The notes beneath the pieces were generated by a model. The model did no database searches and was not told where the DNA came from. It was given only the letters and a program-made list of their open reading frames with translations. Both the position numbers and the translations under genes were made by a program. Below, piece by piece: positions 9,169-18,087 of a DNA stretch of 64,000 nt; within the stretch, counting starts at the first letter, position 1, and every line of letters begins with the position of its first letter. The stretch is from [Bacillus] selenitireducens MLS10 (GTDB lineage Bacteria > Bacillota > Bacilli > Bacillales > Salisediminibacteriaceae), in the NCBI RefSeq assembly GCF_000093085.1, contig NC_014219.1, forward strand, positions 2,286,384 to 2,350,383, given 5' to 3'.

Positions 9169-10374
9169 TTATTTCATGTCAGTTTTTCTGTGGTTGATAA
9201 GGATGAATACGAATATGCCTGCTGTAATGAAAAATAATAAGCCTGACATTACAAACACAGATGTTATCCCGAAACTGCCAGCGATGAGACCGCCACTGAC
9301 AGGCCCAACAACATTCCCGAGAAACCGGAAACTCTGATTATACCCGAGCACCTCACCTTGCATATTCAAAGGCACTGCGTTTCGTATATAGGCCGTTACA
9401 CAAGGAATGATTCCTCCAATGGCAAGTCCAAAAAGAAACCTGAATACAATCAGTAAGGAGATCGATCCGACAAATCCCTGCGGTATAAAAAAGATACCCG
9501 CCAGCAGCATGGTTATAACCAGAATTTTATCATGTCCGAATTTATCGCCTTGAACACCCCAAAAGCGTGTCGCCAGAAAATTACCTAGACCGGTAACAGA
9601 GAACGCGATACCTGTCAGTAAGGCTACGTCTTCAGTCGCGACGAGCTCTGCTGTAAACAATGCCAACTGTGGCTGGATTGAGAAGTTTGCCACTTGAACC
9701 ATCATCGACACCAGCATTGTCGCCAACAGAATGCGATTGCGAATGATCATTGTGATAACTTGCCACATCGACCGCCTGTTTTGAGCCGCCTGCTCCCGCT
9801 GCATTTCAGTTCTATTCTCACGGATACCGAACCATACAAGCAGCGTTGAAGCTGATATAATGATGCCCGTGATCACAAATGTATAGGCAAATCCTACATT
9901 GTCAGCAAGGAGACCTCCAATTAATGGCCCAAACAAACCTCCCGACACCGTTCCCATCTGCAGTGTGCCGAGCACTTTGCCTGCTATTTCTTTTTTCGTT
10001 TGCGCAGAGATAAGAGCAATCGAAGTAGGAATAAACCCGGTTACAACACCCATGAAGAGTCGAAGAAAAAACAACTCTGTGACAGAACTTACAAAGCTCA
10101 TCATAAGTATTGAAAAAGCAATGCCAAACCCTGTGATAATGAGTATCGGCTTTCGACCATATTTGTCACCGAATCTTCCCCAAATTGGTGACACAAAGAA
10201 AGCTGCCAGAAATGTCACACCGAAGATCAGCCCGCTCCATCTTTGAACATAGGCCTCTGAATAGTCACCAAAGGTTTCAATGTATAAAGAGAGAAACGGG
10301 AGTACCATGGTGGCGCTGGCAGCGACAAAGAAATTCGCAATCCACATAATAACTAAGTTTCGATTTGTATTCAT
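9169..10374 (-). CDS. MFS drug-efflux type transporter
   Basis: A 401 aa major facilitator of the drug:proton antiporter type. The start MNTNRNLVIMW at 10374 follows GGAGTCC. The motif-A loop GRFGDKYGRKPILI (after segment 2) and the motif-C-like GLFGPLIGGLL in segment 5 identify a multidrug-resistance MFS of 12 segments, similar to YttB/MdtG-type exporters. The substrate cannot be inferred. A putative membrane protein gene lies immediately upstream, 39 bases away, and may be co-transcribed. Confidence 0.85.
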   Translation of the reverse strand: MNTNRNLVIMWIANFFVAASATMVLPFLSLYIETFGDYSEAYVQRWSGLIFGVTFLAAFFVSPIWGRFGDKYGRKPILIITGFGIAFSILMMSFVSSVTELFFLRLFMGVVTGFIPTSIALISAQTKKEIAGKVLGTLQMGTVSGGLFGPLIGGLLADNVGFAYTFVITGIIISASTLLVWFGIRENRTEMQREQAAQNRRSMWQVITMIIRNRILLATMLVSMMVQVANFSIQPQLALFTAELVATEDVALLTGIAFSVTGLGNFLATRFWGVQGDKFGHDKILVITMLLAGIFFIPQGFVGSISLLIVFRFLFGLAIGGIIPCVTAYIRNAVPLNMQGEVLGYNQSFRFLGNVVGPVSGGLIAGSFGITSVFVMSGLLFFITAGIFVFILINHRKTDMK

Positions 10375-10413
10375 AGAAGAAGGACTCCAAAAACAGTTGT
10401 TATAAAGCAATTA

Positions 10414-10842
10414 TTAACGTCTGAGGTAATGGTTCAGCATCATCGTTATGCCGTATATAAAAGTCGTCGCTCCAAACAAAAAAAAGAAGTACATGACAAA
10501 TGCTTCATCCGTCATTAAATCAAGCGAATGAAAGATACTGTCTGTCGTAAACACGCCGGAAAATCCATAAAGAAGAGCAGTAGCTCCAAAAACCGTTAAC
10601 ATCAGAGGAAAAAAAGCTGATTCGCGGTTTTTTTTCTCTATCGACCTGTTTGTATCGTTATACTCAGCACTGCTTTTACCGGATTGAACCGGTTTCTGTT
10701 TCATATCTCTGGTTAGTAAAACGATAATAATAACCGCCACCGTCATCGAAACGGCCAGATATAAAATAGATCTGGAAATAAGACTTACAAATAAAACAAA
10801 CAATACAACCAATAACAGCTTGTAACTTTTAGCCCGGTTCAA
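10414..10842 (-). CDS. putative membrane protein, unknown function
   Basis: A 142 aa protein starting with TTG at 10842, chosen because GGGGAGCTGTCA precedes it. It has two hydrophobic segments at residues 8-45, a polar linker (about 46-75) rich in Ser, Asn and Lys, and two more at about 76-100 and 112-138. No family is recognised. It is followed by the MFS gene on the same strand. Confidence 0.6.
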   Translation of the reverse strand: MNRAKSYKLLLVVLFVLFVSLISRSILYLAVSMTVAVIIIVLLTRDMKQKPVQSGKSSAEYNDTNRSIEKKNRESAFFPLMLTVFGATALLYGFSGVFTTDSIFHSLDLMTDEAFVMYFFFLFGATTFIYGITMMLNHYLRR

Positions 10843-10891
10843 TGACAGCTCCCCATTTCAATCCTGATAGTTTAGGCAATGACAGACTCGT

Positions 10892-11746
10892 TTATGATTT
10901 CAAGAATAATTCCATTTCTTTTTGCCGTGACTTTGCATGCTCGTAGCCATGCTGGTACAATTCATCGAGCTTACCCGCATTTTTTTCGATACGTCCAACC
11001 CCCTGCAGGTTCTCAGGTCGAAAAACAAAAGCCTGACCATCTTCTTCAAGCTGCTCAACTTTCTTAAGCAAATTATTATAGATAGTAAATCTTCGCTTTA
11101 CAACATCAACCAATCCAGGGAAGTGTTTATATTTCTTTTCGAAATACCACATCCCTCGCTTTGCAGGCTGCTTTTGATAGCCTTTCTCCTGCGTAAGTAC
11201 GACGACATGCTTGCGGTTTCCCAATGAAATGGAGTAATTAACAGGGATCGGATCAGAAATCCCGCCATCCAAAAGAGGTCTGTCGTTATGATAAACAACC
11301 GGAGCTATCATTGGTAATGAAGATGAAGCTCGTAATATTTTATTCAGATCATGCCTGACCTCATTTTTGTTATAATAAATGGTCTCACCGGTCAGGCAAT
11401 CCGTTACTCCTGTATAGAGCTGCTGTTCATTTTTAAAGAATGTCTCATAATCAAATGGATATTCTTTATTCGGAATGCGGTCAAAAATCAAATCCATGTT
11501 AAAGAGTTCTCCATGCCTGAACAACCGGCGGACTGATAAATAGTCAGGGTTTCCTGCGTACCCTACGGTAATTGCATAATTCCGTTTTTCCTGCTTGGAA
11601 ATGTAGGATGCCGCATTACAGGCACCGGCAGATACCCCTATGACATTTGGAAATTGAATATCTTGCTTCAGAAAATATTCTAAAATCCCTGCTGTATATA
11701 CACCTCGTAGTCCTCCACCTTCCAATACCAATCCTGTATCTCTCAC
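10892..11746 (-). CDS. patatin-like phospholipase
   Basis: A serine esterase of the bacterial patatin family (RssA/YchK group). The GTG at 11746 is preferred because GAGGAGTGGG precedes it and the protein then begins MRDTGLVLEGGG as in relatives (284 aa). The oxyanion loop GGGLRG (residues 10-15), the nucleophile serine in GVSAG (Ser39) and the catalytic aspartate in LLDGGISDP form the Ser-Asp dyad. No signal peptide is present, so it is cytoplasmic or membrane-associated. Its lipid substrate is unknown. It is divergent from the formate dehydrogenase gene. Confidence 0.88.
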   Translation of the reverse strand: MRDTGLVLEGGGLRGVYTAGILEYFLKQDIQFPNVIGVSAGACNAASYISKQEKRNYAITVGYAGNPDYLSVRRLFRHGELFNMDLIFDRIPNKEYPFDYETFFKNEQQLYTGVTDCLTGETIYYNKNEVRHDLNKILRASSSLPMIAPVVYHNDRPLLDGGISDPIPVNYSISLGNRKHVVVLTQEKGYQKQPAKRGMWYFEKKYKHFPGLVDVVKRRFTIYNNLLKKVEQLEEDGQAFVFRPENLQGVGRIEKNAGKLDELYQHGYEHAKSRQKEMELFLKS

Positions 11747-11850
11747 GTTTCCCACTCCTCTACACACTCATTCTACCCAAAGCACGCATATCTGACAAAT
11801 CTTTATGTTTTATTACGATCAAATTGTCATTAAATCTTCTCTTCTTTACA

Positions 11851-11864
11851 TGTAAGCGCTCGCT
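11851..11864 (+). promoter_or_regulatory. possible CcpA (cre) site upstream of the formate dehydrogenase
   Basis: TGTAAGCGCTCGCT matches 12 of the 14 defined positions of the cre consensus (TGWAANCGNTNWCA), including the central AAGCGCT. It lies 48 bases before the ATG of the formate dehydrogenase gene, next to a TAAAAT hexamer at 11875-11880 that could be a -10 element. Carbon catabolite control is therefore possible. Confidence 0.4.
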
Positions 11865-11911
11865 CACTACATGGTAAAATGAACTCATAAAGTAAAGAAA
11901 GGGTGTTCACC

Positions 11912-13966
11912 ATGACAGAGACAAAAACGATTGCCACGACTTGTGCGTATTGCGGAACTGGTTGCGGTCTTCTTGTTGACGTTGAAGATAACAGAATCGT
12001 CAAAGTCAAAGGGAACCGTAACGCTGCAGTAAACGAAGGTCAGACATGTATCAAAGGGGCGTTCGGATACCACTATATTCATTCAAATGATCGGCTTACA
12101 GCCCCTCTTATCCGTAAGGAAGGAGTATTGACTAAAGTCAGTTGGGACGAGGCTATCAGCTATGTTGCCGATAAATTAACTCAGATTAAAGAGCGATTCG
12201 GTCCTGAATCATTTTCCATGTTCGCTTGCGAGAGAGCAACTAACGAAACGAACTACATCACCCAAAAATTCACAAGAGCCGTTATGGGTACCAATAATAT
12301 TGATGGATGCAACAGGACGTGACACGCTCCATCCGTCGCCGGTCTGGCGACTGTATTTGGTAATGGCGCTCCAACAAGTTCAATTATGGATGTTGATCAC
12401 TCAGATGTTTTGTTGCTGATTGGTTCCAATACGACAGATGCTCATCCAATCATTGCAAATCGAATGAAAAAAGCCGCTAAAAAAGGGCTGAAAATCATCG
12501 TTGTCGATCCTCGCAAAATTGCGATGACAAAGAGCGCTGATCAGCACCTGCAAATCAAAGTCGGATCAGATATTGCGCTCATGAATGGTATGATGAGAGT
12601 CATGATCAAAGAAGGACTCTACAATGAATCCTTTGTTTCAAAAAACGCTGTGAATTTTGAAGCACTGAAAGACCAGGTTGAATCTTATACGCTTGAAAAA
12701 ACAGAAGAGATAACAGGCGTCCCAAAAGCTGACATTGAGTCAGCTGCAAGAACTTATGCCGAAGCAGACCGTTCGATGATTGCTTATACACTTGGTATTA
12801 CCGAACACCATTGTGGTGTGAATAATGTATTTGATATTGCCAATATGGCATTGTTGACCGGCCATATTGGCCGTGAAGGAACAGGCATCATGCCATTGCG
12901 CGGCCAAAATAATGTCCAGGGTGCAGGTGACATGGGCTGCCTTCCAAATATGCTTCCGGGAGCGACACCGGTCAGTGATGATTCTTTCCGCTCAAAACTT
13001 GAAAAAGAGTGGGGCGTTTCGTTAAATCCTCACGTCGGACAAACTCAAACCGGTATGCTCGAACGCATGGAAACCGGCGAAATGAAATCACTCTTTGTCA
13101 TCGGAGAAAATCCGATCGTCGCAGATGTTCACCGTAATCATACAACGAAGCTTTTTCAAAATCTTGATTTCCTTGTCGTTCAAGACCTGTTTCTCACTGA
13201 GACAGCAGAATTAGCTGATGTCGTGCTTCCTGCAAAAGGATGGGCAGAAGTCGAGGGAACCTATACGAATACCGACAGACGTGTTCAAAAGGTGAACAAG
13301 GCGGTATCAGCCCCGGGAGAGGCACTGGACGACTGGGATGTTTTATCACGGTTGGCAACGGAGATGGGGTATCCCATGCATTATGAACATGCTGAACAGA
13401 TCTGGAATGAATTACGTGATGCCGTACCTCATTTGTTTGGAGGCATGGACTATAGCCGGTTAACCGAAGGACAAAGTCTTCAATATCCGTGTCCTGATGT
13501 GAATCATCCGGGTACAAGTCTTCTTCATACCGAATTCCACGAAAGCGAGAATCGATCGGCACCGTTTACACCTGTCTCATATACAGAGCCTGTGGAAATG
13601 CCTGATGCTGAATTCCCGTTCACTCTGACGACAGGCAGAAGATATGAACCTTATAATACGAACACTCAAACAAGATACTATCCGGACACGTTAAAGCGAA
13701 AACAAACCGAAGAAACAGTAGATATGCACCCGTCAGATGCAAAGCGACTGAACATTGATGATGGCGAAATGGTTACAGTCTCATCTCGCAGAGGCACAGT
13801 TCAAGTAAAAGCAAGAGTGACTGACGAGGTCCAGGAAGAACTGGTGTTTATGAGTTTCCACTGGAAAGAAACACCTACAAACGTGTTGACGATAAACGAG
13901 TTCGATCCAATCTCTGGTACAGCAGAATACAAAGCATGTGCAGTAAAAATAGAGAAACAATCCTGA
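11912..13966 (+). CDS. fdhF: selenocysteine-containing formate dehydrogenase catalytic subunit (in-frame UGA at 12320)
   Basis: Molybdopterin- and 4Fe-4S-dependent oxidation of formate to CO2. Translated with the TGA at 12320-12322 read as selenocysteine, the product is 684 aa from the ATG at 11912 (AAAGGG upstream). Cys11, Cys14, Cys18 and Cys46 bind the Fe-S cluster. Sec137 falls in NRT-Sec-HAPSVAGL, matching CARV-Sec-HGPSVAGL of E. coli FdhF, where Sec is the molybdenum ligand. The C-terminal half ends in the molybdopterin dinucleotide-binding domain (TTGRRYEPYNT). Both halves are intact and in the same frame, with 21 sense codons linking the TGA to the downstream ATG. A SECIS-like hairpin follows the TGA. 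A plain gene caller would split this into 139 aa and 526 aa pieces. No electron-transfer subunit, fdhD or sel gene is adjacent, so its electron acceptor is unknown. Confidence 0.93.
12320..12360 (+). promoter_or_regulatory. bacterial SECIS element for UGA recoding
   Basis: Immediately after the TGA, GTCGCC (12335-12340) and GGCGAC (12346-12351) form a perfect 6-base-pair stem closing the loop GGTCT (12341-12345). The loop begins 18 bases after the TGA. In E. coli fdhF, from memory, the SelB-binding loop GGUCU also begins 18 bases after the UGA. Stem, loop sequence and spacing therefore all agree with a functional SECIS. Confidence 0.85.
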
Positions 13967-13980
13967 TTCTTAATCAATCA

Positions 13981-14012
13981 ACGAAAGCTCCGCAAATATG
14001 CGGAGCTTTCGT
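13981..14012. terminator. bidirectional terminator between fdhF and degV
   Basis: ACGAAAGCTCCGCA (13981-13994) and TGCGGAGCTTTCGT (13999-14012) form a perfect 14-base-pair stem with an AATA loop, flanked by T on the plus strand. The genes are convergent. Confidence 0.85.
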
Positions 14013-14013
14013 T

Positions 14014-14859
14014 TTAGTTATCAAAATAATACATCAGTGCCAAGGCACCTGGTCCTGTATGGGTACTGACTATTGGTGTTGTCTCTATAATGCTGATATC
14101 CTCCAATCCAGACACCTCTGACAAGCTGTGTTTAACTTGTTCGGCGAGTTGTCTGGCTTCAATATGCGCAATTCCGATCCGTTTTACCGTCTTACCTTCA
14201 GCTTCTTTCTCATAAGTTTCTCTGAAAAATTTGATCAGTTGGTTATATGTACGTACTTTTGCCACAGGAGTGTAAACACCATCCCGTAACGATGCAACAG
14301 GCTTTATTTTCAGAAGAGACCCAACAAGTGCTCTCCCCCTGCCAATTCTGCCGCCTTTTAACAGATAATCGAGTGTGTCCACCATCAAGTATAATGACGT
14401 CTGCTCACGGATGATATCAATTCTTTGAAGAATTTCATTAACCGACTTCCCTTCTTTCGCCATCATCGCAGCCTCCATCACCTGAAAGCCAAGTGCTACA
14501 GAAATAAATGATGAGTCGATCACTGTTACATTGGCATCAGACATCCCTGCGGCTGTCTGAGCCGACTGATACGTTCCGCTCATCCCACTCGACATGTGGA
14601 TCGAAATGATGTCATATCCTTGCTTGTCCAAATCCGCATAGACAGTTAAAAAATCGCCGGTCGAAGGCTGAGAGCTCTGCGGAATATCTTGGGCTGACAC
14701 CAAAAGTTTGGCGAATTCACTGCTCGTAATGTCAACGCCATCTTTATACGACGCTCCATCAATGGTCACAGTCAATGGCACAATAACAACATCAAGCTCT
14801 TTAACTTGATCCAAAGGCAGATCCAGTGTTGAATCCGTTACTATTTTTACAGGTCTCAT
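14014..14859 (-). CDS. DegV family fatty-acid-binding protein
   Basis: A 281 aa cytoplasmic protein of the DegV/FakB family, which holds a fatty acid for phosphorylation by the kinase FakA. The N-terminal KIVTDSTLDLP, the middle SSQPSTGDF and the SSGMSGTYQSA loop are the family's lipid carboxylate-binding signatures, and the DYLLKGGRIGRG motif is present. GGGTGAAAAA precedes the ATG. No fakA gene is nearby; FakB-type genes are normally scattered. It shares a hairpin terminator with fdhF. Confidence 0.9.
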   Translation of the reverse strand: MRPVKIVTDSTLDLPLDQVKELDVVIVPLTVTIDGASYKDGVDITSSEFAKLLVSAQDIPQSSQPSTGDFLTVYADLDKQGYDIISIHMSSGMSGTYQSAQTAAGMSDANVTVIDSSFISVALGFQVMEAAMMAKEGKSVNEILQRIDIIREQTSLYLMVDTLDYLLKGGRIGRGRALVGSLLKIKPVASLRDGVYTPVAKVRTYNQLIKFFRETYEKEAEGKTVKRIGIAHIEARQLAEQVKHSLSEVSGLEDISIIETTPIVSTHTGPGALALMYYFDN

Positions 14860-15048
14860 TTTTTCACCCCTTCAATATTTTACGTTCTTTTATCAATCAT
14901 ACTATAAGTGCATCATAATGTTAAGAATATCGAAAAAAGGCAGTGTTTCTGAATACGGAATTGTGATAGAATAAAAAACGCTTGACTAAAGAATAAATGA
15001 ATTTTGAAGTCCCGTGATACGGTATCAATCTAAGGAGGAAAAACATGT

Positions 15049-15702
15049 ATGACAAATCATTTCGATGCGCCTTTTATTGCAGTTGAAGGTCCGATTGGAG
15101 TGGGAAAAACTTCACTTGCTACCCGCATTGCCAATCATTATAAATATGAACTCTTAAAAGAAATTGTAGATGAAAATCCATTTTTAAGTAAGTTTTATGA
15201 AGACATAGATGAATGGAGCTTCCAAACCGAAATGTTTTTCCTCTGTAATCGGTTTAAGCAACTCGAAGATACGTATGAAAAATCTTTACAAAAAGGCAAA
15301 GCTGTCGTGAGCGATTACCATATCTTTAAAAACCATCTTTTCGCAAAACAAACCCTAAAACAACAGCATTTTGATAAATATGACCGAATTTATAAAATTC
15401 TCACGGATGGCCTTCCTACCCCAAATTTAATTATTTATCTGCATGCCAGTTTACCCACATTACTTGAGCGGATCAAGATGCGAGGACGATCCATGGAACA
15501 GGCTATGGATCCGGAATACTTGAGACAGCTTTCATCCGACTATCATCAGTTTATGAAAGACCATCAGCGGGTTTACCCACACGTTCCCGTGCTGGCTTTC
15601 AATGGCGATGATATCGATTTTGTTCATAATGATGAAGATTTTTCCCGTATCATCGACTTAATCGATGATGCACTTAATCAACAGAACTCCCTATTTGAAT
15701 AG
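15049..15702 (+). CDS. dgk: deoxyguanosine kinase (deoxynucleoside kinase family)
   Basis: Salvage enzyme phosphorylating deoxyguanosine with ATP. The 217 aa frame starts at the ATG at 15049, after AAGGAGG; a second ATG four bases upstream is out of frame. It carries the P-loop GPIGVGKTSLA (about residues 14-24), the substrate region DENPFLSKFYED, the SDYHIFKNHLFA motif and the lid RGRSMEQ. The DYHIFK version of the substrate motif resembles B. subtilis Dgk (YaaG) rather than the deoxycytidine kinase. The paralogue dck follows after 30 bases, as in B. subtilis, so the two form an operon. Confidence 0.88.
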   Translation: MTNHFDAPFIAVEGPIGVGKTSLATRIANHYKYELLKEIVDENPFLSKFYEDIDEWSFQTEMFFLCNRFKQLEDTYEKSLQKGKAVVSDYHIFKNHLFAKQTLKQQHFDKYDRIYKILTDGLPTPNLIIYLHASLPTLLERIKMRGRSMEQAMDPEYLRQLSSDYHQFMKDHQRVYPHVPVLAFNGDDIDFVHNDEDFSRIIDLIDDALNQQNSLFE

Positions 15703-15732
15703 AAAGAATATATAGTGAATGGAGATGTATGT

Positions 15733-16419
15733 ATGATCAATTCTGTAGATCACGATTTGAGAGAAAACTCTCTCATCACGCTCGCCGGAACCGTCGGTGT
15801 CGGAAAATCCACATTAACAACTGTATTGTCAGATGCCCTTGCTTTTACTCCTGCTTTCGAAAAAGTTGATGGAAACCCTTATCTTGAAGACTATTACGAC
15901 GATTTTCAAAAGTGGTCATTTCATCTTCAAATGTATTTTCTTGCTGAACGGTTTAAACAGCAAAAAACCATGCATGAGCAAAATATCGGTTATGTACAAG
16001 ACCGAAGTATCTATGAAGACGTTGGGATCTTCGCTCAACTTCAGTACGATCAAGGTAACATGACTCAAAGGGATTTTAATACTTATCACTCACTATTCGA
16101 AGCGATGGTTATGAATCCATATTTTCCAAAACCGGATGTTCTGATCTTTATTGATGGACGTTTTGAGAGCATCATGGATCGGATACAAAAACGCGGACGG
16201 GAAATGGAAGTAAATACGCCCGTTGAATATTGGCGTGATCTTTATAATCGTTACAAAAGCTGGATCCATACATTTCATGAATGCCCAATCCTTCATCTCG
16301 ATATTGATTATTACGACTGCCATAACCAGGACTCAGTGGAAAAAATCGTTAAAGCCATTGAACATCTGCAAAAAAACCGCGACGTGCGTTACCTTAATTT
16401 ATCGGAAACAAATGCATAA
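15733..16419 (+). CDS. dck: deoxyadenosine/deoxycytidine kinase
   Basis: Paralogue of the preceding gene, phosphorylating deoxyadenosine and deoxycytidine. The start ATG at 15733 (MINSVDHDL, 228 aa) is chosen because GGAG lies eight bases upstream; a GTG at 15715 lacks a site. It shows the P-loop GTVGVGKSTL, the DGNPYLEDYYDDF substrate loop, the DRSIYED motif typical of dAK/dCK enzymes and the lid RGREMEV. A strong terminator follows. Whether adenosine or cytidine is preferred cannot be read from sequence. Confidence 0.88.
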   Translation: MINSVDHDLRENSLITLAGTVGVGKSTLTTVLSDALAFTPAFEKVDGNPYLEDYYDDFQKWSFHLQMYFLAERFKQQKTMHEQNIGYVQDRSIYEDVGIFAQLQYDQGNMTQRDFNTYHSLFEAMVMNPYFPKPDVLIFIDGRFESIMDRIQKRGREMEVNTPVEYWRDLYNRYKSWIHTFHECPILHLDIDYYDCHNQDSVEKIVKAIEHLQKNRDVRYLNLSETNA

Positions 16420-16426
16420 TCTCCAA

Positions 16427-16456
16427 AAAACACCTTCCGAAATGGGAAGGTGTTTT
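16427..16456. terminator. bidirectional terminator after dck
   Basis: AAAACACCTTCC (16427-16438) and GGAAGGTGTTTT (16445-16456) form a perfect 12-base-pair stem with the loop GAAATG. It serves dck and the convergent membrane protein gene. Confidence 0.85.
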
Positions 16457-16477
16457 CTTCTTTGATTAATTACTGTC

Positions 16478-17365
16478 TTACCAGGTCCACATTGCTTGAA
16501 AGACTTTTTCTTCCTGCTCTTCACCTGTCGGTTCATAAAATAAGTGCACAAGTACAATGGCCTGAATATACATAGTCAGGGTTAAATGGACAAACAATGG
16601 GAAACGGAATCCTAAAGGCCATTCGTTATACAACACAAAAGTCTGTAATGCAACCAGTAAAAACAATGGAAAACCCAGCCAAAACAACAAACTGGATTTT
16701 GATCCCCTCCAGAGGGCAAATACAGGAAGAAATACTACAAGCATCACCAAAGCATGGATAAACATCCCTGCACTCGATACATAAGATCCATTATCAGTAA
16801 AATGAAAATTCGATGATGACATTGAATAATATGGTTCTAAAAATGGAAAGATTAAATGATTTAGTGCAAAGTAGGTAATGACCATCAAACCGATAGCTGA
16901 TAAAACCCGGAGTCCCCATTGAAATGGCGGTCTGCTTTCGTAATAATTCTTAAATGCCTCAATAACCGGAGTATTTTTATTATGTGATGAAGGAAGCATC
17001 AGGCTAATCGAAACTGTCAAAGTAACGGCCAAAAGAAAGGGTAACTGAAAACTTTCAAGCCGAATCGGTTCAGTAAAAAAAATCGTGTGGATTAATCCCT
17101 GTGCACTCCATATTAAAAACAGGAAATAAAAAAACATGGATGCCGCTGCAGCTTTATTTGACAGATTCAGTTTAACAAATAATAAACTTACGAAATAAAC
17201 AACTGCAAGAAAACAGATAAAGATCAGAAAGGTCCAAAAATCAAGAGCCAGTGTATAAAAAGCCTGATCCACAATACTAAAATGAATATATAAAACTATC
17301 GCAGCTATAAAAGAAATCACAATGCTTTTTAATAAACGCATTTGGTCAATCCAGTTGGCATTCAT
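16478..17365 (-). CDS. polytopic membrane protein, unknown function
   Basis: A 295 aa protein with about eight hydrophobic segments spread over the whole length and a short charged C-terminal tail (TGEEQEEKV). I recognise no catalytic or transport motif. One extracytoplasmic loop (about residues 180-200) is rich in Ser, Tyr and Asn. It is divergent from the Dps-like gene, so the two share the upstream region that holds a PerR-type box. Confidence 0.6.
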   Translation of the reverse strand: MNANWIDQMRLLKSIVISFIAAIVLYIHFSIVDQAFYTLALDFWTFLIFICFLAVVYFVSLLFVKLNLSNKAAAASMFFYFLFLIWSAQGLIHTIFFTEPIRLESFQLPFLLAVTLTVSISLMLPSSHNKNTPVIEAFKNYYESRPPFQWGLRVLSAIGLMVITYFALNHLIFPFLEPYYSMSSSNFHFTDNGSYVSSAGMFIHALVMLVVFLPVFALWRGSKSSLLFWLGFPLFLLVALQTFVLYNEWPLGFRFPLFVHLTLTMYIQAIVLVHLFYEPTGEEQEEKVFQAMWTW

Positions 17366-17479
17366 TATTTTTTCACCCTCTTCTACTTTCAGTCTATCTT
17401 CTATTGTGCACTATTTTTGATGGCAACGAGTGCCGATAATTTGAAAATAGTGTGACTATTATTTTACGGATCTCTTTAA

Positions 17480-17529
17480 TTACAATAATTATAATTTGAC
17501 TAATATTATAATCTGAATTAAAATATAAT
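17480..17529 (+). promoter_or_regulatory. PerR-type box and promoter of the Dps-like gene
   Basis: TTACAATAATTATAA (17480-17494) matches the PerR box TTATAATNATTATAA at 13 of 14 defined positions. It abuts a sigma-A promoter, TTGACT (17496-17501) and TAAAAT (17519-17524), with a 17-base spacer. A second partial match (TAATATTATAAT) lies inside the spacer. In B. subtilis, PerR represses the Dps gene mrgA through such boxes. Confidence 0.65.
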
Positions 17530-17556
17530 CATTCTAATCTGAAGGGGTTGTATCTT

Positions 17557-17991
17557 TTGAATCCATTACTGAGTAGTATGAATCAACAGCTGATACAGTG
17601 GGACACACTTCATACAAAATTACATCAATTTCATGAACATACGGAACGCTTGAACATGAGAACTTATAGTCTCGCGATTAAAGAATATATTCAAGAAGCT
17701 TCCAAAAGAACTTTCGATATCTCCGAACACATACAATCGGTTACCGGCAATTCATTTCTGTTAGAACAATGGAATTCTGATCATCGTGACTTTCGGAAAA
17801 TGAATCGAAACGACTCGCATTCATCTATTATTGAAGAAGTGACAGCTGATCTTACTGAAATGGGAAGAGAAATCAAGGAGGTCATCAAACGTGCAAATGC
17901 CATCAGTGATCAGAAAACGGTAAAATTGTTTATTTCAATCAGACAATCAGTCGAAAAACTCCTTTGGATGATAAATGTATATATGAAATGA
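17557..17991 (+). CDS. Dps/ferritin-like protein with a degenerate ferroxidase centre
   Basis: A 144 aa, nearly all-helical protein. The TTG at 17557 is chosen because GAAGGGG lies nine bases upstream. The N-terminal QWDTLHTKLHQFHEH resembles the helix-A motif of Dps proteins (NW..L..KLHN.HW), and the C-terminal FISIRQSVEKLLWMINVYMK resembles Dps helix D (..IH..LE...WML.AFL). Aligned by eye, the first ferroxidase histidine and the helix-B glutamate remain, but the second histidine (usual LHEKF) and the aspartate of HVDEIAER are replaced. It may be a shell or DNA-binding member without iron oxidation. The PerR-type promoter supports a peroxide-stress role. Family placement is by eye only. Confidence 0.6.
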   Translation: MNPLLSSMNQQLIQWDTLHTKLHQFHEHTERLNMRTYSLAIKEYIQEASKRTFDISEHIQSVTGNSFLLEQWNSDHRDFRKMNRNDSHSSIIEEVTADLTEMGREIKEVIKRANAISDQKTVKLFISIRQSVEKLLWMINVYMK

Positions 17992-18050
17992 AACCGCCAA
18001 CCATCATTCCTGAAAATAATTCTTATAAGCCTTGTATTAATAAAAAGTAA

Positions 18051-18081
18051 AAGCCCAGTCTGAATGTTATAGACTGGGCTT
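18051..18081 (-). terminator. terminator downstream of tatC
   Basis: AAGCCCAGTCT (18051-18061) and AGACTGGGCTT (18071-18081) form a perfect 11-base-pair stem; TTACTTTTTA follows on the minus strand. Confidence 0.8.
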
Positions 18082-18087
18082 CCCTTG

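Noticed and set aside
12320-12322. The TGA read as a real stop, making fdhF a pseudogene
   Set aside because: The TGA lies exactly at the family's Sec position, both sides are intact and in frame, and a SECIS-like hairpin with the right spacing follows.
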